NCBI GenBank assembly: GCA_036734945.1 | Contig: DAIMXP010000001.1 | Span: forward strand, 1-64,000 | DNA: 64,000 nucleotides | Reading direction: 5' to 3' | Origin: UBA4733 sp036734945 | GTDB taxonomy: Bacteria; Chloroflexota; UBA4733 | Shown here: one piece after another, positions 59,600 to 64,000 of the stretch | Position numbering within the stretch: position 1 is the stretch's first letter | Layout: every line of letters starts with the position of its first letter | Translations under genes and position numbers: made by a program | Notes under the pieces: generated by a model | The model's input: the letters and a program-made list of their open reading frames with translations, nothing else | Databases searched by the model: none | Told to the model about the DNA's origin: nothing

Positions 59600-59809
59600 G
59601 TGGACTTTAGTGTACTTCCTGACGTTGACGACGATGGCGAGTCCATGCTGAGCCTTACCGATGCTGTCCGCTATCTTGGCACATTTCGCCCAGCATTGTA
59701 TCGCCTGATCGTGTCACGGCAATTGCCGGCCTATCGCATGCTGGGGCGTCGGCGGGCCATTTACCTGAAGAAGCGCGACCTCGACGCTATTCGGCCCCAA
59801 CTGGCGTAG
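59600..59809 (+). CDS. helix-turn-helix (excisionase/MerR-like) protein
   Basis: A 69-aa protein. The domain reads LSLTDAVRYLGTFRPALYRL then QLPAYRMLGRRRAIYLKKRD, the winged-HTH type annotated as DNA-binding domain, excisionase family (SinI/BldC-like). A short acidic N-terminus (DVDDDGESM) precedes it. GTG 59600 is preferred over TTG 59564 because GAGG lies ahead at good spacing. Its 3' end overlaps the convergent histidine-kinase gene by 23 bp. Whether it is a stand-alone regulator or a remnant of an element integrated beside the tRNA-Gly is open; no integrase is seen. Confidence 0.78.
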   Translation: MDFSVLPDVDDDGESMLSLTDAVRYLGTFRPALYRLIVSRQLPAYRMLGRRRAIYLKKRDLDAIRPQLA

Positions 59810-61355
59810 CGGCCCCGCGCCGCCGCACGGCTTTGGCTGGTGGCGTTCGATTTGCCGCAACGCCAGCCTCAGTCACCCGCAGCAGTGTGAAGGTCATTTG
59901 CGTACCAGCGCCAACCACACTCGTCGCGACGATCGTCCCGCCATGCGCCGTGACGATTGCCTTGACGATGGCCAGGCCGAGCCCTCCACCGCCTGTTTCC
60001 CGAGAGCGCGAGGGGTCGACGCGGTAGAAACGCTCAAAGATCTGGGGCAACGCCTCGGCGGGGATGCCTGAGCCGGTGTCTGCCACCGTTATTTCCACGG
60101 CGCCAGGGATAATTCGAGCGCTAACTGTGACGGAGCCACCGTCCGGCGTGAAGCGCAGGGCGTTGTCGAGCAAGTTCAGCAGCACCTGCGTGATTCTCCC
60201 GCCGTCGGCCAACACTGGCGGCAGGTCGGTCGGAATCGCTCGGACCAGCGTGACGCCGCGTTCGGCCGCCTCGACGTGCTCGACCGATAGGGCTTCCTCC
60301 AGCAGCTCGGCCAATCGCAAGGGTTGCGGTTGCATATGCCCGATGCCGTTCTCCAGAGACGAGAGGTCCTGCAAGTCACCGACGAGGCGCCGCAAGCGGT
60401 GTACCTCGCGGTAGATGTTGCCGTAGAACTCCTGGCGTTCCACTTCCCCACTCACCATGCCATCCATCAGCGCTTCCGTGAACCCCTGGATGCCGGTGAG
60501 CGGCGTGGCCAGGTCGTGTGAGACATTGGCAACGAGGTCGCGCCGGAGTCCTTCCTGGCGACGCAGTTCGTTGACGTCCGCTTCCAAGAGGGTTGTCATG
60601 CGGTTGATGTCGGCCGCCAGGGCGCCGACCTCGTCGTGTGACCGCACGCGGACGCGTTGGGTGAGGTCCCCGGCGGCAATGCGGCTGACGGCCCGGCGCA
60701 GCTCCTGAATCGGATCGGTGATTGAGCGCGCCAGCCAGACGCCGAGGGCGATCGCCAGGATGCCAACTGCCCCGCCGATGACCGCCAACCGGCGCTCGAC
60801 GTTCGTCACAAAGTCGGCCGTCGACTGCAGGATGCGGAAGGGGAAAGTGTCGTCCCGGCTAGTCAGGGCCGCGCTGCTGTCCGGCGCCGCCACAACGTAC
60901 ACCGCACCAATGATCGCCTCGTTGGCGCGCAGGGGGACCGCTGCCCAGACCCGCCGGGGCCGCCCCAGCAAGCCGTTGATCTGGCCCGTCGTCACGACGC
61001 CCTGCAAAGCCGGACGCAGCATGTCCAGCGTTGGCCGCTCGTTCACCGGGGCATTCGATGGTTGCTCCAGGACGGGTGTCCCTTGCGTGTTGAGTATCCA
61101 GATGTCGTTGCGGTCAAACTGGGTCGACGTACTAAAGTACGGAGCGATCTGATGCCAGTCGTGCGTATTGCTGTAGTCCGGGCCGAAGACGCGGGCAACT
61201 TGAACTGCGTCGTGCACCAGAATGTTCTCCTGGTAGGTGGCGAAGATCGTGCTCACCGAATAACGGGTCAGCGCCACGACAGCCACCAAAACTGCCGCCA
61301 CCAGCACCAGGTAACTGCCGATCAACTTCCAGCGCAGGCTGTGGAAGTTGATCAT
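59787..61355 (-). CDS. sensor histidine kinase
   Basis: A 522-aa membrane kinase. TM1 (about residues 10-30, LIGSYLVLVAAVLVAVVALT), an extracytoplasmic sensor of about 155 residues without recognised fold, TM2 (about 190-212), HAMP (IQELRRAVSRIAAGDLTQRV), HisKA with phospho-acceptor His280 (ANVSHDLATPLTGIQGF), and the ATPase domain with N-box NLLDNALRFTPDG, G1 DTGSGIP, and G2 GGGLGLAIVKAIV. It ends in a basic tail. The ATG overlaps the response-regulator stop (ATGA), so the two are coupled and form one phosphorelay. Confidence 0.94.
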   Translation of the reverse strand: MINFHSLRWKLIGSYLVLVAAVLVAVVALTRYSVSTIFATYQENILVHDAVQVARVFGPDYSNTHDWHQIAPYFSTSTQFDRNDIWILNTQGTPVLEQPSNAPVNERPTLDMLRPALQGVVTTGQINGLLGRPRRVWAAVPLRANEAIIGAVYVVAAPDSSAALTSRDDTFPFRILQSTADFVTNVERRLAVIGGAVGILAIALGVWLARSITDPIQELRRAVSRIAAGDLTQRVRVRSHDEVGALAADINRMTTLLEADVNELRRQEGLRRDLVANVSHDLATPLTGIQGFTEALMDGMVSGEVERQEFYGNIYREVHRLRRLVGDLQDLSSLENGIGHMQPQPLRLAELLEEALSVEHVEAAERGVTLVRAIPTDLPPVLADGGRITQVLLNLLDNALRFTPDGGSVTVSARIIPGAVEITVADTGSGIPAEALPQIFERFYRVDPSRSRETGGGGLGLAIVKAIVTAHGGTIVATSVVGAGTQMTFTLLRVTEAGVAANRTPPAKAVRRRGAATPVGAE

Positions 61356-62068
61356 GGATCCGCGTCGGCCGGAATGTGTTCGAACTTGTAGCCAATACCC
61401 CAGACCGTCTTGATCCAGCGCGGCGCGGACGGCTGTACCTCGACTTTCTTGCGCAACGTGCCGACGTGTACGTCCACCGTGCGAGCATCGCCATAATAGT
61501 CGTAACCCCAGACCTGGTTGAGCAGGGCGTCGCGACTGAACACCTTGCCGGGGCTGCCGGCCAGCGTCCGCAGCAGGTCGAACTCTTTGGCCGTCAAAGC
61601 GATCAGGCGGCTGCCGACGCGGACTTCGTGGCGAGGGACGTCAATCAGCAGGTCGTCGAACTCCATCGTGCCGTCTATGCCGGCCGGCGCGATGGTGGAT
61701 TGCTTGGCGCGGCGGAGGATGGCTCTGACGCGCGTCACCATCTCCCGCGGACTGAACGGCTTCGTCATATAGTCGTCGGCGCCGAGTTCGAGCCCGACGA
61801 TCTTGTCGGTTTCGTCGCGCTTGGCCGTGAGCATCAACAGCGGAACGAAGGACTGGCGACGGATGCGGCGGCAGACTTCCAGGCCATCCATTTTTGGCAA
61901 CAGGATGTCCAGGATGACCATGTCCGGGTGGTCGCGCTCGAAGCGCTCCAGCCCTTGCTGGCCATCACGAGCCACCGTCACCCGGTAGCCGTCTTTTTCC
62001 AGGTACATTGTCAACAGCTTGGCAATGTTGACCTCGTCTTCGACAACGAGGATGGACTCGCCCGCCAT
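61352..62068 (-). CDS. OmpR-family response regulator
   Basis: A 238-aa response regulator. The receiver has E10/D11, D54 (MVILDILLPKMDG), T/S in LMLTAKRDE and K in DDYMTKPFSP. The winged-helix domain (about 135-232) has LTAKEFDLLRTLAGSPGKVF and ARTVDVHVGTLRKKVE, ending GIGYKFEHIP. Start ATG 62068 (MAGESILVVEDE) has ribosome site GGAGG; the longer open frame adds 16 residues of unlikely coding. It is the first gene of the two-component operon. The partner kinase follows with an overlap. Confidence 0.94.
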   Translation of the reverse strand: MAGESILVVEDEVNIAKLLTMYLEKDGYRVTVARDGQQGLERFERDHPDMVILDILLPKMDGLEVCRRIRRQSFVPLLMLTAKRDETDKIVGLELGADDYMTKPFSPREMVTRVRAILRRAKQSTIAPAGIDGTMEFDDLLIDVPRHEVRVGSRLIALTAKEFDLLRTLAGSPGKVFSRDALLNQVWGYDYYGDARTVDVHVGTLRKKVEVQPSAPRWIKTVWGIGYKFEHIPADADP

Positions 62069-62370
62069 ATGCGCCTCCACAGGGGATACCGGCATCATTG
62101 TACCCTTCCTTGACACGACGCGAGCAGTGGCAGCCTATGCTCAAGGCAGCGGAGTAGCGTCACACGATCACAAAAGGACGCGCTGCTGCATGCTACGCGG
62201 CGGCGAGGGGGAATGTGTCAGGGAATTCTAAACTTTAGCGCCGTCAATGACTCTTTGCACCTTTTCCTTAGGGCTGGGAAGCGTGCCGGGGCGAGTCTGG
62301 CACTCCGTATGCACTAGCCCCCTCAAAGGACAGCAATCAATGCGTCTCTCGCTTGCGACGCAGAGGGGAA
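62069..62370. other. divergent regulatory gap
   Basis: No gene. It contains the divergent control region for the response-regulator operon (leftward) and the lipoprotein gene (rightward). An AT-richer block lies around 62225-62240 (TAAACTTTAG). No clear operator palindrome is seen. Confidence 0.4.
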
Positions 62371-63009
62371 ATGGGAGTGGCGGCGCCAACGGCGGCATTC
62401 CGGCGGCTCATTGCCATCACCGCTGTCGCTGGGTCGGTGTTGCTGGCTTCCTGTTCTCTGTCGATCCAAGTAGCAGACGCACCGACGGCGCCAAGCGGGT
62501 CAGCGTCCGATCTCGTCTCCCCAGTTGACCGAACTCCTTTGCCTGCGGTCACGGCAACGGCCACTGACACGCCGACGCCGCAAGCCACGGCGACCTCGAC
62601 GCCAACTGCGACGCCGGACATGACCGCGACGGCCGGAGCCGCAGTCAGCGCGCAGTGGTTGGCCAGCACCCAGCAGATACTGCAGATTGATAGCAGTCTC
62701 ACGGCGATCGGCACACGATTCCAGAGTGGCAACTTGAATCTGGCAAGCGCAGCCGGCCAGTTGCGGCAGGTTGACCAGCAGGCTGCCAGCGTTGCCCAGA
62801 CCATCGCGAGCTTGCCACCCCCTCCCAACGTCGATGCCGGCGCGCTTGCGCGCTACCACCAGACCGTGGGCCAATGGGCAGCCGCGATTCACGACGTGGA
62901 CACCCGTGTTGCCGGCAACGACATCTTCGGTACGCCGGGCGCCGTCAACCACCTGGAGCAGATCGCCGGTGATCTGGAGCAACAGATCGCCAATCTGCAC
63001 CTGTCGTAG
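62371..63009 (+). CDS. small lipoprotein with Thr/Pro-rich linker
   Basis: A 212-aa protein. Signal and lipobox VAGSVLLASC give a lipidated Cys at about residue 28. A Thr/Ala/Pro-rich stretch (residues about 50-85, TPTPQATATSTPTATPD) is followed by a helical domain of about 120 residues (ASAAGQLRQVDQQAASVAQT, LEQIAGDLEQQIANLHL). No known family. It may be a surface protein with a helical bundle. The start ATG 62371 is preceded by AGAGGGGAA at short spacing. It lies beside the two-component operon, which might control it (inference). Confidence 0.72.
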   Translation: MGVAAPTAAFRRLIAITAVAGSVLLASCSLSIQVADAPTAPSGSASDLVSPVDRTPLPAVTATATDTPTPQATATSTPTATPDMTATAGAAVSAQWLASTQQILQIDSSLTAIGTRFQSGNLNLASAAGQLRQVDQQAASVAQTIASLPPPPNVDAGALARYHQTVGQWAAAIHDVDTRVAGNDIFGTPGAVNHLEQIAGDLEQQIANLHLS

Positions 63010-63024
63010 AAGATTGCCCTGTGC

Positions 63025-64000
63025 CTATGTTGTCAAAACACCCTGTCCCTGCAGGAAGGAAAAGAGCGCCTCTCGCTGACTGGCGGCCACGCCAATGTGG
63101 GCTGGATCGCCGGATAGGTTGGTCATCTCAGCCGGGTCATTGATCGGGTCATACAGTTCTTCGGCAGCCGCCTTTTGTCCGCTCGCCACCGCGCGTCCCG
63201 CTGTCGAATCCGTGTAATAGACATATTTCCAGCGGTCATCGCGCAGCATGTAAAAAGGCTGCTGGGGCAGGGCGAACTCGCCGAAGGCGAAGGGCTTGCC
63301 GGGCAGACCGGGATCGCTCAGTGCCGAGGCGAAACTGCGACCGTCAAAGGGCTGACTGCGGCTGGCCGGGTCGATGCCCGCCATGGCCAGGAACGTCGGC
63401 ACGTAGTCGGTCTGGTCCGCCAGCGCGTCACTGCGGCTAGCGGCAGGGATGCGGCCCGGCAACCGGGCGATCAACGGCAGGCGAGCCGAGCCGTCGAAGA
63501 AGCAGAACTTACCGCGCATGCCGTGCTCGCCGAGCATCTCGCCGTGGTCGGTGGTATAGACGACGAGCGTGTTCTGGGCCAACCCGAGGCGGTCCAGCGC
63601 GTCAAGAATGCGGCCGGCGCAGGCGTCCATGTGACTGACGTTGCCGTAATAGGCAGCGATGTAGCGACGCAGCCAGGCGTCGCCCTCCGGCGTCCCGGCG
63701 CCGGGGTAACGATGGTTGCGTACTTGCGGCGGCGCTTGCTCCAGTTGTTGCGGCGACCATTCCGGCAGCGGCATGTCCTCCGGCCGGTACATCGCTGCAT
63801 ACTCCGCGGGCGGCGAAAAGGGGTTGTGCGGCTTGAGGAAGCTGGCCGTCACGAAGAATGGTTCGTCGCGGTAGGTTTCCAGGAAGCGGATCGTCTCGCG
63901 GGCGATGAAGCTCTCGAAGTGGTCCTCCTCCGCCAGCAGTTCCCGTACTTCCAGCGTGTCGTTGTGGCGGGGCAGGTCGGCCGGGACCCAGGCGCTGCGA
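63025..64000 (-). CDS. sulfatase-family hydrolase, truncated by window edge
   Basis: The C-terminal 325 or so residues of an alkaline-phosphatase-superfamily sulfatase; the N-terminus with the formylglycine Cys/Ser motif lies beyond position 64000, so the activating residue cannot be checked. Visible are DEPFFVTASFLKPHNPFSPP, YYGNVSHMDACAGRIL, the metal-site block TLVVYTTDHGEMLGEHGMRG, LIARLPGRIPAASRSD and the closing FGEFALPQQPFYMLRDDRWK. It would hydrolyse sulfate esters, probably of polysaccharides or choline sulfate-like compounds. It is convergent with the lipoprotein gene, with 15 bp between stops. Confidence 0.9.
   Translation of the reverse strand, partial: RSAWVPADLPRHNDTLEVRELLAEEDHFESFIARETIRFLETYRDEPFFVTASFLKPHNPFSPPAEYAAMYRPEDMPLPEWSPQQLEQAPPQVRNHRYPGAGTPEGDAWLRRYIAAYYGNVSHMDACAGRILDALDRLGLAQNTLVVYTTDHGEMLGEHGMRGKFCFFDGSARLPLIARLPGRIPAASRSDALADQTDYVPTFLAMAGIDPASRSQPFDGRSFASALSDPGLPGKPFAFGEFALPQQPFYMLRDDRWKYVYYTDSTAGRAVASGQKAAAEELYDPINDPAEMTNLSGDPAHIGVAASQREALFSFLQGQGVLTT

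Overview
The window is high-GC bacterial chromosome from an organism that is most likely a member of the Chloroflexota or a close relative. This is an inference: the markers are large DNRLRE/YD-repeat wall proteins, GT39 and YfhO-type envelope enzymes carrying extra C-terminal beta domains, sigma-54 with a zinc-ribbon insert, a Flp pilin, and many GTG/TTG starts. There is no rRNA to settle it. One tRNA (Gly, anticodon CCC) is present.

Layout. 1-5030 is a mobile-element cluster: a frameshifted IS4-like transposase, an intact integrase-core IS (about 1657-3120), a small SnoaL/NTF2-like gene, and a decayed ISAs1-type element with perfect 20-bp ends (3708-5027). The ISAs1 end supplies the stop codon of an orphan OmpR-type response regulator. 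6037-16271 is mostly metabolic: long-form ispG, a small membrane protein, pyrimidine-nucleoside phosphorylase, a two-gene unit encoding a 77-aa protein with a ubiquitin/MoaD-like Gly-Gly tail and an unknown partner, ribosomal protein bL25, a solitary TPP-enzyme alpha subunit, two PLP aminotransferases and an FGGY sugar kinase.

16550-23705 is a secreted Rhs/YD-repeat locus on the minus strand: a 1532-aa Rhs protein, two mutually paralogous unknown proteins (the first translationally coupled to rhs), and an orphan internally deleted Rhs tip. Next come rpoN, a soluble MgtE-N/CBS protein, an ECF sigma/anti-sigma pair with a beta-propeller, an FmdB zinc ribbon and an AbrB-Doc type toxin-antitoxin pair whose Doc lacks the catalytic His. 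31544-36458 holds housekeeping genes (dut, tilS, hpt, ridA, a primary-type sigma factor, an MntR/DtxR regulator).

36614-57377 is dominated by the cell envelope: a GT39 enzyme, a coiled-coil pair behind three tandem promoter-like repeats, two TrkA proteins, the operon alaS-ruvX-mltG-prepilin peptidase, a Flp pilin, three large polytopic proteins, a lysophospholipid-type acyltransferase and a lipoprotein. 57496-64000 has a Fur-family regulator with an upstream Fur-like box and a VIT/MbfA-like iron transporter, a histidine phosphatase, tRNA-Gly, a small HTH gene, a response regulator/histidine kinase operon, a second lipoprotein and a truncated sulfatase.

Convergent gene pairs show two patterns: their tails either overlap or nearly touch, or they are separated by large palindromes. 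Several palindromes belong to repeat families. The main candidates for an undescribed system are the GG-tailed beta-grasp-like protein with its partner (10073-10793), the Rhs plus paralogue pair (16550-23705), and the His-less Doc pair (30484-31115).
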